Part shown: one piece after another, positions 32,567-41,825 of the stretch
How positions within the stretch are numbered: the first letter of the stretch is position 1
Layout: the number at the start of each line of letters is the position of its first letter
Assembly: GCA_022510545.1 (NCBI GenBank)
Contig: JAFLTG010000008.1
Span: 1 to 58,977 of the forward strand
Reading direction: 5' to 3'
Origin: Lachnospiraceae bacterium
GTDB taxonomy: Bacteria; Bacillota; Clostridia; Lachnospirales; Lachnospiraceae
Length of the DNA: 58,977 nucleotides
Notes under the pieces: model-generated
Databases searched by the model: none
The model's input: only the letters and a program-made list of their open reading frames with translations
What the model was told of the DNA's origin: nothing
Made by a program: the position numbers and the translations under genes

Positions 32567-33787
32567 ATGCAGAACATATATACGGTTGCACAAGTTAATT
32601 CTTATATCAAAAATATGTTCACACAGGATTTTATGCTGAACTCCATTTCTGTAAAGGGAGAAGTCAGTAATTGTAAGTACCATTCATCCGGACATATTTA
32701 TTTTACATTAAAAGACTTAAAAGGTGCTATAGCCTGTGTTATGTTTGCTGGAAACCGCAGTGGACTTGCTTTTAGAATGATAGATGGGCAACAGGTAGTT
32801 GTAACCGGGTCGGTTGACGTATATGAGCGTGACGGCAAGTATCAGCTTTATGCAAGGGAAATCAAACAGGACGGAGCGGGAGCATTATACGAGCGTTTTG
32901 AACGTTTGAAAGCAGAGCTTGAAGAACGCGGGATGTTTGCAAAAGAGTACAAGCAGCCAATACCGCAATATATAAACCGACTTGGAATTGTTACGGCGGA
33001 AACCGGAGCAGCAGTCCGGGACATAATTCAGATAGCAACACGTAGAAACCCATATGTGCAGCTTATTTTATATCCTGCAATAGTTCAGGGTGATATGGCT
33101 GTTCAAAGCATAGTTAACGGAATACGGGCAATGGAACGCTTTAATGTCGATGCTATAATCGTAGGAAGAGGCGGAGGTTCAATAGAAGACCTGTGGGCCT
33201 TTAATGAGGAGGCGGTTGCTCAGGCAATTTTCGACTGTCCTATTCCGATTATTTCCGCAGTCGGACATGAAACGGATACAACAATTGCGGACTTTGTGGC
33301 TGATCTTAGGGCTCCAACACCTTCTGCGGCTGCCGAGTTAGCAGTCTATCCCATAGAACAATTGAATGATAGAATAAAAGAATATGCATACACAATGCAG
33401 CATATGTTCAGAAACCGTATAGGACAGTGCCGGAGCCGGTTAGAGCATTACCGGATGCAGATTAAATATTTAAGTCCCGTCAATCAGATCCGTGAGAAAC
33501 GTACCTATGCGCTTAAACTTGAAGAAGCCCTTCAGGATGCAATGATGCGTAAGATTTCAGACAGACGTCACAGGCTTGCGCTCTATGTTGAGCAGATGAA
33601 AGGCTTATCCCCGCTTGAAAAGTTGAGTCAGGGTTATTCCTATGTATCGGATGTTCAGGGAAGAACGGTTTACAGCATAGAACAGATTAAACCGGAAGAC
33701 GAGCTTAACGTTTATGTAAAAGACGGCATAATCAATGCAAAAGTCATAAACCGGCAAAAGATTTCATTGGAGGAGTCGCATGAGTAA
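32567..33787 (+). CDS. xseA: exodeoxyribonuclease VII large subunit
   Basis: 406 residues. N-terminal OB fold (YTVAQVNSYIKNMFTQDFML, VKGEVSN, GHIYFTLKD), then the catalytic domain with VTAETGAAVRDI, DAIIVGRGGGSIEDLWAFNE and SAVGHETDTTIADFVADLRAPTPSAAAEL, which are conserved. It degrades single-stranded DNA together with XseB. The 3' end overlaps xseB by 8 bases. Confidence 0.95.
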   Translation: MQNIYTVAQVNSYIKNMFTQDFMLNSISVKGEVSNCKYHSSGHIYFTLKDLKGAIACVMFAGNRSGLAFRMIDGQQVVVTGSVDVYERDGKYQLYAREIKQDGAGALYERFERLKAELEERGMFAKEYKQPIPQYINRLGIVTAETGAAVRDIIQIATRRNPYVQLILYPAIVQGDMAVQSIVNGIRAMERFNVDAIIVGRGGGSIEDLWAFNEEAVAQAIFDCPIPIISAVGHETDTTIADFVADLRAPTPSAAAELAVYPIEQLNDRIKEYAYTMQHMFRNRIGQCRSRLEHYRMQIKYLSPVNQIREKRTYALKLEEALQDAMMRKISDRRHRLALYVEQMKGLSPLEKLSQGYSYVSDVQGRTVYSIEQIKPEDELNVYVKDGIINAKVINRQKISLEESHE

Positions 33788-34001
33788 GAAAAATGAAGAG
33801 CCCGATCTTTCATTAGAAGAGGCTTTTGAGCAGATAGAGACTGTCATAGATCAGTTGGAGGAAGAGGACATTACCTTAGAAGAGTCATTTCGCGCCTATC
33901 AGGAAGGGATGAAACTTATAAACTACTGTAACGGCAAAATAGACAAGGTTGAAAAACAGGTTCTGAAAATAAATGAAGACGGTGAACTGGATGAATTTTG
34001 A
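33780..34001 (+). CDS. xseB: exodeoxyribonuclease VII small subunit
   Basis: 73 residues, the normal size. LSLEEAFEQIETVIDQLEEE and LEESFRAYQEGMKLINYCNGKI are characteristic of XseB. GGAGGAGTCGC precedes the ATG inside xseA, indicating translational coupling for subunit stoichiometry. It overlaps ispA by 11 bases. Confidence 0.93.
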   Translation: MSKKNEEPDLSLEEAFEQIETVIDQLEEEDITLEESFRAYQEGMKLINYCNGKIDKVEKQVLKINEDGELDEF

Positions 34002-34899
34002 CGAAGAATTAAAAACAAAAACACTTCATATGGAAGAGGTACTTAAGGCTTATCTGCCTAAGGAAGGGGGCTGCCAGAAGACCGTTATTGAAGCAATGAA
34101 TTATTCGGTAATGGCGGGTGGGAAAAGACTGCGTCCCATGCTTATGGCCGAGACTTATGCAATGTTTGGCGGTAATAACTCACTTATAGAGCCGTTCATG
34201 GCAGCGATTGAAATGATACACAATTATTCGCTGGTCCATGATGACCTTCCGGCTATGGATAATGACGAATACAGACGTGGCAGGAAGACAACGCACGTGG
34301 TATATGGTGAGGGTATGGCGGTACTTGCCGGAGACGGTCTGCTGAATTACGCTTTTGAGACAGCCTGTAAGGCATTTGAATATGCAGAAAATTATGAGGA
34401 ATACCGCAAAACAGCCTCTGCACTTGCTATATTAAGTAAAAAAGCCGGAATCTACGGAATGATCGGAGGACAGTGCGCGGATATTGAGGCGGAGTCCGCA
34501 GAAGAAAAAGAAAGCGTAACCGGAGAGCTTTTACTTTTTATCCATGAGCATAAGACGGCAGCACTCATACAGAGTTCAATGATGATAGGAGCCATACTTG
34601 CGGGAGCGGATAAAGAACAGATAGAAGCACTTGAAAAATGTGCTTATAACATAGGTGTTGCGTTTCAGATACAGGACGATATCCTGGATGTTACAGGCAG
34701 TGCGGAGATTCTGGGAAAGCCCATAGGCAGTGATGAAAAAAATAATAAAATAACATATGTTACTATATATGGACTGGAAAAGTCCAAAGAGCGGGTAGAA
34801 CAGCTGTCAAATGAGGCAATTGACATTTTGCGGTCTTTTTCCGGAAGGAATCTTTTTTTGGAAAAATTAGTGGAGCAGTTAATTTACAGAGAAAAATAA
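33991..34899 (+). CDS. ispA: polyprenyl (farnesyl) diphosphate synthase
   Basis: 302 residues. It builds farnesyl or geranylgeranyl diphosphate from IPP and DMAPP, feeding quinone and undecaprenyl-lipid synthesis. The first aspartate-rich motif is in LVHDDLPAMDNDEYRRGR near residue 82, and the second in FQIQDDILD near 228. MAGGKRLRPML near residue 40 binds IPP. The frame opens at 33973, but ATG 33991 is nearer to the GGTG site and to the family N-terminus. It is followed by dxs, which supplies the same pathway. Confidence 0.92.
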   Translation: MNFDEELKTKTLHMEEVLKAYLPKEGGCQKTVIEAMNYSVMAGGKRLRPMLMAETYAMFGGNNSLIEPFMAAIEMIHNYSLVHDDLPAMDNDEYRRGRKTTHVVYGEGMAVLAGDGLLNYAFETACKAFEYAENYEEYRKTASALAILSKKAGIYGMIGGQCADIEAESAEEKESVTGELLLFIHEHKTAALIQSSMMIGAILAGADKEQIEALEKCAYNIGVAFQIQDDILDVTGSAEILGKPIGSDEKNNKITYVTIYGLEKSKERVEQLSNEAIDILRSFSGRNLFLEKLVEQLIYREK

Positions 34900-34912
34900 A
34901 AGAGGAATACCA

Positions 34913-36772
34913 ATGTTTTTGGAAAAAATAGAAAAAACCAATGACATAAAGGATATCGGAGCTGAGAATTATAATGCGCTTGCACAGGAAATAAGGCAGT
35001 TTCTGATTGAAACGATAAGCATAACAGGCGGACATCTGGGCTCTAATCTGGGAGCCGTGGAGCTGACAATGGCGCTGCACTTATTTTTGAACCTTCCGGA
35101 GGATAAGATAATCTGGGATGTGGGACACCAGTCCTATACTCACAAGATTCTTACCGGAAGAAGGGAGGGTTTTATAAACTTGCGCAAATACGGCGGAATA
35201 AGCGGATTTCCCAAGCGCAAGGAAAGCGATTGCGACTGCTTTGATACGGGACACAGCTCAACTTCGATTTCGGCAGGGCTTGGAATGGTCAAGGCAAGAG
35301 ATATAAAAGGTGAAAAAAACACTATAATCTCGGTAATCGGCGACGGTTCGTTAACAGGCGGTATGGCTTATGAAGCCTTAAATAACGCCTCACGTTTAGA
35401 AACTAATTTTATAATCGTATTAAATGATAACAATATGTCAATTTCTGAAAATGTAGGCGGAGTTTCCCGATATTTAAACAGTATCAGAACCGCTGATATG
35501 TATCTGGATTTGAAAGAAGGCGTTTACAATTCCCTGCATGGTAAATCCAAATACGGTGATAAAGTAGTATCCCAGATAAGACGTGCCAAGAGCAGTTTCA
35601 AGCACTTAATAGTACCCGGAATGTTTTTTGAGGATATGGGTATTACATATTTAGGGCCGGTGGATGGTCATGATATTCCGGCTATGCTTCGTATGTTAAA
35701 AGAGGCCAGAAAAGTAAGAGGTGCGGTGCTTATTCATGCCATCACCCAGAAGGGCAGGGGCTATGCACCTGCGGAGCGCCATCCTGCAAGATTCCATGGT
35801 GCGGAGCCCTTTGATATCGAGACCGGAATACCCAGCAAACCAAGGAATAAGGCTAATTATACCGATATTTTTTCAACGGTTATGTGCAAACTTGGTCAGC
35901 GAGATGAAAATGTTGTTGCAATTACTGCGGCGATGCCCGATGGAACAGGTCTTAAAAGATTCAGGAATATGTATCCCGACCGCTTTTTTGATGTGGGAAT
36001 AGCTGAGGAGCATGCAGTTACCTTTGCGGCAGGGCTTGCTGCGGGCGGACTGAAACCGATTGTGGCAGTCTATTCTTCTTTTTTACAAAGGGCTTATGAC
36101 CAGATATTGCACGATGTCTGCCTTCAGGACCTTCCGGTCATATTTGCAATTGACAGGGCAGGTTTGGTGGGAAGTGATGGAGAGACCCATCAGGGGATAT
36201 TTGACCTATCCTACCTTTCCTCGATTCCGAATATGCATATTATGGCGCCCAAGAATAAATGGGAACTTTCAGATATGATTAAATTCGCGGTTGCTTATTC
36301 CGCACCCTTTGCGATACGCTATCCGCGCGGTGAGGCCTTCGATGGACTTGTGGAATACAGGGAACCAATGGCTATGGGTAAGAGCGAGAGTATCTATAAA
36401 GAAAAGGATATAATGCTCCTTGCAGTCGGAAGTATGGTAAAAGTAGCCCTGGACGTGCGTGACAGGCTTAAAGAAATGGGCTATTCCTGCTCATTGACCA
36501 ACGCAAGATTTGTGAAACCCATTGATGAAGAGGCAATCAGAGAAGCTTGCAATGGGCATAAATTAATAGTAACAATGGAAGAAAACGTTGCAAACGGCGG
36601 CTTTGGTGAAAGTGTCAGAGGATATGTGGATTCTTTGAATACTAATGCCAAAGTACTGTGTATTACGCTTCCGGATGAATACGTAGAGCATGGCAACGTG
36701 GAAATGTTAAAGCAGGAGACCGGAATTGACGCAGAATCAATTGTTAATACAATAACAGGTATTATTCAATGA
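34913..36772 (+). CDS. dxs: 1-deoxy-D-xylulose-5-phosphate synthase
   Basis: 619 residues, full length. First enzyme of the non-mevalonate isoprenoid pathway, thiamine-diphosphate dependent. GGHLGSNLGAVELT and IWDVGHQSYTHKILTGR near residues 38-82, GDGSLTGGMAYEALNNA for TPP/Mg binding, QKGRGYAPAE, the GIAEEHAVTFAAGLA motif with the catalytic Glu and DRAGLVGSDGETHQG are all present. Its ATGA-type overlap with tlyA (4 bases) and 13-base gap to ispA place it in the same transcript. Confidence 0.95.
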   Translation: MFLEKIEKTNDIKDIGAENYNALAQEIRQFLIETISITGGHLGSNLGAVELTMALHLFLNLPEDKIIWDVGHQSYTHKILTGRREGFINLRKYGGISGFPKRKESDCDCFDTGHSSTSISAGLGMVKARDIKGEKNTIISVIGDGSLTGGMAYEALNNASRLETNFIIVLNDNNMSISENVGGVSRYLNSIRTADMYLDLKEGVYNSLHGKSKYGDKVVSQIRRAKSSFKHLIVPGMFFEDMGITYLGPVDGHDIPAMLRMLKEARKVRGAVLIHAITQKGRGYAPAERHPARFHGAEPFDIETGIPSKPRNKANYTDIFSTVMCKLGQRDENVVAITAAMPDGTGLKRFRNMYPDRFFDVGIAEEHAVTFAAGLAAGGLKPIVAVYSSFLQRAYDQILHDVCLQDLPVIFAIDRAGLVGSDGETHQGIFDLSYLSSIPNMHIMAPKNKWELSDMIKFAVAYSAPFAIRYPRGEAFDGLVEYREPMAMGKSESIYKEKDIMLLAVGSMVKVALDVRDRLKEMGYSCSLTNARFVKPIDEEAIREACNGHKLIVTMEENVANGGFGESVRGYVDSLNTNAKVLCITLPDEYVEHGNVEMLKQETGIDAESIVNTITGIIQ

Positions 36773-37662
36773 AAGAAAGATTGGACATGCTGCTTGTAAA
36801 GCAGGGACTTGCACCTTCAAGGGAAAAAGCCAAGGCAATCATAATGGCAGGCAGCGTTTTTGTGAACGGGCAGCGGGAAGACAAGGCCGGAACCACATTT
36901 GAAGAGGACAAAGTTCATATTGAAGTAAGGGGTGAAACACCCAGATATGTGAGCAGAGGCGGTCTGAAGCTCGAAAAGGCTATGCAGGAGTTCCAAGTTG
37001 AGCTTACCGGAGCAGTCTGCATGGATATAGGTGCTTCCACCGGCGGATTTACGGACTGTATGCTGCAAAACGGGGCCCTAAAGGTCTATTCCGTGGATGT
37101 GGGGCATGGTCAGCTGGCATGGAAGCTGCGTAATGACGAGAGGGTAGTCTGTATGGAGAAGACCAATTTTCGTTACATGCAGCCTGACGATATTGAAGAT
37201 AAGCTGGATTTTGCTTCAGTGGACGTTTCTTTTATTTCCCTGACCAAAATTCTCATTCCGGCAAGAAACCTGTTAAAAGAAAAGGCACATATGGTTTGCC
37301 TTATAAAACCCCAGTTTGAGGCGGGAAAAGAGAAAGTCGGGAAAAAAGGTGTAGTCAGGGAGCCGGAAATTCATGAAGAAGTTATAAAAAAAGTGCTTGT
37401 TTTTTCGGATATGATCGGATTTGAAGTAAAAGGGCTTTCATTTTCCCCGATTAAGGGACCTGAAGGAAATATTGAGTATCTGGTCTTTCTGGAAAAAAGA
37501 GAGAATATTGAGCAAACTGTTATGTCTCTTACAGAGGCTGAAGCTGAGGCACAGCTGCAAATGCTTATAGAAAGCGGAACCAAAAAAGGCATGGAAGAGA
37601 CTACAAATGAACTTGTACTCAATGTTGTAGTCAAAGCTCATCAGAACTTAGATAAAAAATAA
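36769..37662 (+). CDS. tlyA: TlyA-family rRNA 2'-O-methyltransferase / S4 protein
   Basis: 297 residues. N-terminal S4 RNA-binding domain (RLDMLLVKQGLAPSREKAKA...GSVFVNG, residues 3-35) followed by an FtsJ-like methyltransferase: VCMDIGASTGGFTDCML is the SAM motif, LDFASVDVSFISLTKI the following strand and KPQFEAGKEKVGKKGVVR carries the catalytic Lys. TlyA methylates 16S/23S rRNA; it is also annotated as hemolysin A. It overlaps dxs by 4 bases. Confidence 0.92.
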   Translation: MKERLDMLLVKQGLAPSREKAKAIIMAGSVFVNGQREDKAGTTFEEDKVHIEVRGETPRYVSRGGLKLEKAMQEFQVELTGAVCMDIGASTGGFTDCMLQNGALKVYSVDVGHGQLAWKLRNDERVVCMEKTNFRYMQPDDIEDKLDFASVDVSFISLTKILIPARNLLKEKAHMVCLIKPQFEAGKEKVGKKGVVREPEIHEEVIKKVLVFSDMIGFEVKGLSFSPIKGPEGNIEYLVFLEKRENIEQTVMSLTEAEAEAQLQMLIESGTKKGMEETTNELVLNVVVKAHQNLDKK

Positions 37663-37710
37663 AGTTAGAAAGCATGACGCCGCTTGTTATGCAGAGGGGG
37701 TTAAGATATT

Positions 37711-38541
37711 ATGAATAATATATTTCTTATTACAAATAAACAAAAAGACCCGTTAGGCAGCTATACCGAAAGAATCAAATCCTATCTTAGCTCGCATGGA
37801 GTTAATGTTGTATGCGATTTTTACAATGAAGTTTCAACCGCGTCCATACCGGATAACACAGACTGTGCAATTGTACTTGGCGGCGACGGTACTCTTCTTA
37901 GAGCGGCTAGAGATATGGTTAATTACGGTATTCCCTTACTTGGTATAAATCTGGGAACCCTTGGATATCTGGCAGAAATTGAGAGCAGTAATATCGAGAT
38001 GGCGCTGAGTCAGCTTATGGCAGGCAATTTCACCAGAGAAGAGCGTATGATGCTTGACGGCACCGTATACAGTGCGCCTTCCGTAATTCAGGATGTTGCC
38101 CTTAATGATATTGTAATTGCCAGATGCGGTACGTTGCAAATGCTTAAATTCGATATTTACGTAAATGGACGTTTCTTAAACGGATACAGCGCAGACGGTG
38201 TAATAATAGCGACTCCCACAGGTTCGACCGGCTACAATATGTCAGCAGGCGGTCCTATAGTTGAACCTGCCGCCAACCTTATCATGCTTACACCAATCTG
38301 TCCGCATACGTTAAACACCAGGAGTATAATATTATCGCCCGAAGATGAAATTGTTATCGATATTCCGACAGTAAGAGGCGGGCTTGTACAGACCTTAGAG
38401 GTCAATTTCGACGGAACACACAATATGCCGTTAAAGACAGGGGATAAAATTGTTATAAAAAGAGCTGACAGTACAACCGGTATACTAAAGCTCAATTCCG
38501 ATAGTTTTTTGGAAATACTGCGTAAGAAAATGGCGGAATAA
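37711..38541 (+). CDS. nadK: NAD kinase
   Basis: 276 residues. It makes NADP from NAD and ATP. GGDGTLLRAARD near residue 55, GINLGTLGYLAEIE and TPTGSTGYNMSAGGPIVEP near 172-190 are diagnostic. Its ATG follows GCAGAGGGGG. In many Clostridia argR follows nadK before recN; here the next gene is recN itself, and the 68-base gap holds two hairpins. Confidence 0.95.
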   Translation: MNNIFLITNKQKDPLGSYTERIKSYLSSHGVNVVCDFYNEVSTASIPDNTDCAIVLGGDGTLLRAARDMVNYGIPLLGINLGTLGYLAEIESSNIEMALSQLMAGNFTREERMMLDGTVYSAPSVIQDVALNDIVIARCGTLQMLKFDIYVNGRFLNGYSADGVIIATPTGSTGYNMSAGGPIVEPAANLIMLTPICPHTLNTRSIILSPEDEIVIDIPTVRGGLVQTLEVNFDGTHNMPLKTGDKIVIKRADSTTGILKLNSDSFLEILRKKMAE

Positions 38542-38542
38542 A

Positions 38543-38593
38543 GGGTGAAATTAAAATTTCACCCGCGAGTTTGAGCTTACGCTCAAACATCGC
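38543..38593 (+). other. two adjacent perfect hairpins between nadK and recN
   Basis: GGGTGAAATT-AA-AATTTCACCC (38543-38564) is followed at once by GCGA-GTTTGAGC-TTAC-GCTCAAAC-A-TCGC (38565-38593, 12 base pairs with one bulge). It has no T run, so it is not a standard terminator, and recN begins 16 bases later. The same arrangement precedes deoB. Confidence 0.8.
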
Positions 38594-38609
38594 AAAGATG
38601 GAGAGTATT

Positions 38610-40295
38610 ATGTTAGTTAGTTTACATGTGAAAAATCTTGCATTAATTGATGAAACCGAAGTGTATTTTGGAAACGGTCTAAACATAATGACGGGAGAGA
38701 CCGGAGCCGGTAAATCCATCATAATAGGTTCTGTAAACCTTGCCCTTGGAGCTAAAGCTGACAGAGAAATGATACGTACCGGAGCAGATTATGCTTTGGT
38801 GGAACTGGTTTTTCAGGTGGAAAAAGAAGAACAGTTGGCTAGGATACGGCAGATGGAGCTTCCGATAGAAGATGACGGCACCATAATCCTTCAAAGGAGG
38901 ATAATGGCCGGTAAATCTATATGCAAAGTAGGTGGAGAGACAGTCAGCGCCAAACAGGTTAAAGCATTGGCTGAAATCCTGATAGATATACATGGTCAGC
39001 ATGAACACCAGTCTCTGCTTTCTTCTGCAAAGCAACTGGAAATCTTAGACGATTATTCCGGAGAATCCTTATTTGAAAAAAAGAAGCTTCTAAAAGACTG
39101 TTATGAGCAGTATAAAGAGGTTGAAAAACAGCTGTTATCAAATGACATGGACGAGGAAACCAGAAAACGGGAAGTATCCCTTGCCGAATTCGAGGCTGCC
39201 GAAATAGAGGAAGCTAAGCTCATACCGGGAGAGGACGAAGACTTACAGAAATCTTATCAAAAGCTTATAAACGGACAAAAAATACAGGAAGCAATGTCTA
39301 TATCCCACCAGATGAGCGGATACGACAACGGAGGCGCCGGAGATGCTATCGGAAGGGCGATAAAAGAAATACGCTCTATCGTTTCTTTTGACGAGGCATT
39401 GCAGGAATTTGAGAAGCAGCTGCTTGATATTGACAGCTTACTTAATGATTATAATAGGGCTGCGGCAGACTATCTTTCCGAGGCAGGCTTTGATGCCAAG
39501 CTCCTAAATCAAGTTGAAAAAAGACTGGATGTCATCAATCATCTTAAATCAAAATATGGAAATTCAATTGAAGATATCCTTGAATACTATGAAAAACTGC
39601 AGGAAAAACTGGAAATGTACCAAAATTATGATGAGTACAGGCAGAAATTGCAGCAAAAAGAAAATGAATTAAAAACAGAACTTCTTAAATTATGTGACGA
39701 GGTATCGTCAATACGCAAAAGCAGCGCCGCCAGCCTTGCCGATTCTATGAAAAAGGCATTGGTGGACTTGAATTTTATAGATGTTGAATTTGAAATAAGG
39801 CTGGATTCTTCGGAGGATAGAATCGGAGCTGACGGTTATGATAGGACAGATTTTATGATATCTACCAATCCCGGCGAAGAACTGCGTGCGTTGTCACAGG
39901 TGGCAAGCGGAGGTGAATTGTCCAGAATAATGCTTGCCCTCAAGACGGTACTTGCGGATAAAGATGAAATCGAAACTTTGATTTTTGATGAAATTGATAC
40001 AGGAATAAGCGGTAAAACCGCATGGAAGGTTTCCGAAAAAATGGGAATTCTCGGGCAGAAGCATCAACTCATCTGCATTACTCATCTTCCTCAGATTGCG
40101 GCAATGGCCGACACTCACCTTCTTATCGAAAAAACGTTAAAAGATGAGCGGACTATAACGCAAATATATGAACTGGACGAAAATAAGAGTATAGAAGAAC
40201 TTGCAAGAATGCTTGGAGGTGCTGAAATTACTGAGAATGTCATTAATAATGCAAAAGAGATGAAAGATTTGGCAGCAAAATCGAAGCAATATTAA
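38610..40295 (+). CDS. recN: DNA repair protein RecN
   Basis: 561 residues, an SMC-like ATPase in double-strand-break repair. N-terminal MLVSLHVKNLALIDETEV, Walker A GETGAGKS near residue 33, a long central coiled coil, then ASGGELSRIMLALK signature and Walker B LIFDEIDTGISG. The frame extends up to 38571 into the hairpins, but GGAGAG at 38600 and the family N-terminus set ATG 38610. Confidence 0.95.
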   Translation: MLVSLHVKNLALIDETEVYFGNGLNIMTGETGAGKSIIIGSVNLALGAKADREMIRTGADYALVELVFQVEKEEQLARIRQMELPIEDDGTIILQRRIMAGKSICKVGGETVSAKQVKALAEILIDIHGQHEHQSLLSSAKQLEILDDYSGESLFEKKKLLKDCYEQYKEVEKQLLSNDMDEETRKREVSLAEFEAAEIEEAKLIPGEDEDLQKSYQKLINGQKIQEAMSISHQMSGYDNGGAGDAIGRAIKEIRSIVSFDEALQEFEKQLLDIDSLLNDYNRAAADYLSEAGFDAKLLNQVEKRLDVINHLKSKYGNSIEDILEYYEKLQEKLEMYQNYDEYRQKLQQKENELKTELLKLCDEVSSIRKSSAASLADSMKKALVDLNFIDVEFEIRLDSSEDRIGADGYDRTDFMISTNPGEELRALSQVASGGELSRIMLALKTVLADKDEIETLIFDEIDTGISGKTAWKVSEKMGILGQKHQLICITHLPQIAAMADTHLLIEKTLKDERTITQIYELDENKSIEELARMLGGAEITENVINNAKEMKDLAAKSKQY

Positions 40296-40323
40296 ATTAA
40301 AATTTTAGATTTATCACATAATA

Positions 40324-40357
40324 AAAAGGACATACTTATGATGTATGTTCTTTTTTT
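40324..40357 (+). terminator. intrinsic terminator after recN
   Basis: AAAAGGACATAC pairs with GTATGTTCTTTT around a short ATGA-containing loop, followed by a run of T. It separates the recN transcript from spoIVB. Confidence 0.85.
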
Positions 40358-40389
40358 GTATGTAATTAGTCAGAAGGGAATTAATCGTA

Positions 40390-41661
40390 ATGAGTGAATA
40401 TAAAATAAAAAATTATCGCAGATTTCTGTATATATTTCTTGCTGCCACCATTGTGACGCTTATAACGGCAGTGTACATGGACTACTGGAAAAAAGTACCC
40501 TCTACAATCAAAATCCGTGCAGGGGTGGAACAGCAGTTAGATTTTCATGTACCGGCATCCGGGGAAATCTATCAAGGTGAGGCAGTGGAGAGTATTTCCA
40601 CCCAGGTACAAAGCCTGCATGTAGACTTTACAAAAGGGGTCACGCTCAAGGCAAATCAAATCGATCACTATATAATGAATTTGAAGCTTTTTGGGATTTT
40701 TCCGTATAAAAGCGTAGATATTCAGGTTATTCAGGATAAAATGCTGACGCCATCAGGCCTTCCTATAGGAATATATGTAAAGACGGAGGGTGTTTTGGTT
40801 GTCGGAATAGGCGAATTTAAAAATCAAAACGGCGATACGGTTTCTCCTGCCAATTACATTCTTCAGGCGGGAGACTATATTCTTAATGTAAATGGGGAAA
40901 AAGTTGAAAATAAAAAGCAGTTCATTTCAATGGTGGAAAATTCCGAAGGCAAAGAATTGATAATGAGCATCAACCGTAATGAAGAAGTTACCGAAGTAAA
41001 AGTGAAGCCTGAGAGTAATCAAAACGGTGAATGGAAACTTGGTATATGGATCAGGGACAATGCTCAGGGCATCGGTACTTTGACATATATTGATGAAGAT
41101 AACACATTTGGGGCACTTGGACATGGAATTAATGATATAGACACTTCAACGCTTATGCAGCTTGAGGAAGGAACCTTATATAAAACAGAGATTATTGGAA
41201 TTACAAGAGGAAAAGACGGTTCTCCCGGAGAATTGACCGGATATATTGAATATGAGAACGATAACATTATTGGAGAGATAACCAAAAACACCCCGGAAGG
41301 AATCTTTGGTATATGCGGGGAGGAAATAGTAGCAAATAAGGTCTATGAACCAATTCCTATTGCCTTAAAACAGGAAGTGGAAACCGGACCGGCCAAAATT
41401 ATCTGTTCCGTCACAGGTGAACCGAAGTTCTATGACATTGAAATTGAGGAACTCCACCTTGAAAATGACAATGTAAACAGAGGCCTGGTCATAAAAATTA
41501 CGGATGAGGAACTTTTGACACTCACAGGCGGAATAATCCAAGGAATGAGCGGTTCTCCCATCATCCAGAACGGTAAGCTGGTTGGGGCGGTTACTCATGT
41601 ACTTGTGCAGGATGCTGCCAGCGGATATGGCATATTTATCGAGAATATGCTGGTACAGTAA
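40390..41661 (+). CDS. spoIVB: SpoIVB peptidase
   Basis: 423 residues. The forespore serine protease signals across the intermembrane space to trigger SpoIVFB and pro-sigma-K processing. One N-terminal membrane helix (FLYIFLAATIVTLITAVY), a PDZ domain near residues 125-210 (GDYILNVNGEKVENKKQF), and the S55 peptidase domain: TFGALGHGINDIDTS has the active His, and GIIQGMSGSPIIQNG near residue 385 the active Ser, followed by VGAVTHVLV. No sigma-G-like box was clear upstream. spo0A normally follows this gene, and a Spo0A-type gene does here. Confidence 0.93.
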   Translation: MSEYKIKNYRRFLYIFLAATIVTLITAVYMDYWKKVPSTIKIRAGVEQQLDFHVPASGEIYQGEAVESISTQVQSLHVDFTKGVTLKANQIDHYIMNLKLFGIFPYKSVDIQVIQDKMLTPSGLPIGIYVKTEGVLVVGIGEFKNQNGDTVSPANYILQAGDYILNVNGEKVENKKQFISMVENSEGKELIMSINRNEEVTEVKVKPESNQNGEWKLGIWIRDNAQGIGTLTYIDEDNTFGALGHGINDIDTSTLMQLEEGTLYKTEIIGITRGKDGSPGELTGYIEYENDNIIGEITKNTPEGIFGICGEEIVANKVYEPIPIALKQEVETGPAKIICSVTGEPKFYDIEIEELHLENDNVNRGLVIKITDEELLTLTGGIIQGMSGSPIIQNGKLVGAVTHVLVQDAASGYGIFIENMLVQ

Positions 41662-41825
41662 CAAAAAATTTAATGCGATGCCTAAATATTCCATAGAACC
41701 CTAGCATTGTTTATAATATTACTAGCATAAAATGGAAATAGAAGGAAACTTGTTATTTCCTAAAAAATCTGTGGGAAATCTGCAGGATAATGGTGGGAAA
41801 CTGTGAAATTGATTGGAGGATATTT

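Noticed and set aside
41662-41825. 0A boxes or sigma-H promoter upstream of the short spo0A
   Set aside because: No TTTGTCGAA-like site seen; only a TATAAT at 41712-41717 without a convincing -35.
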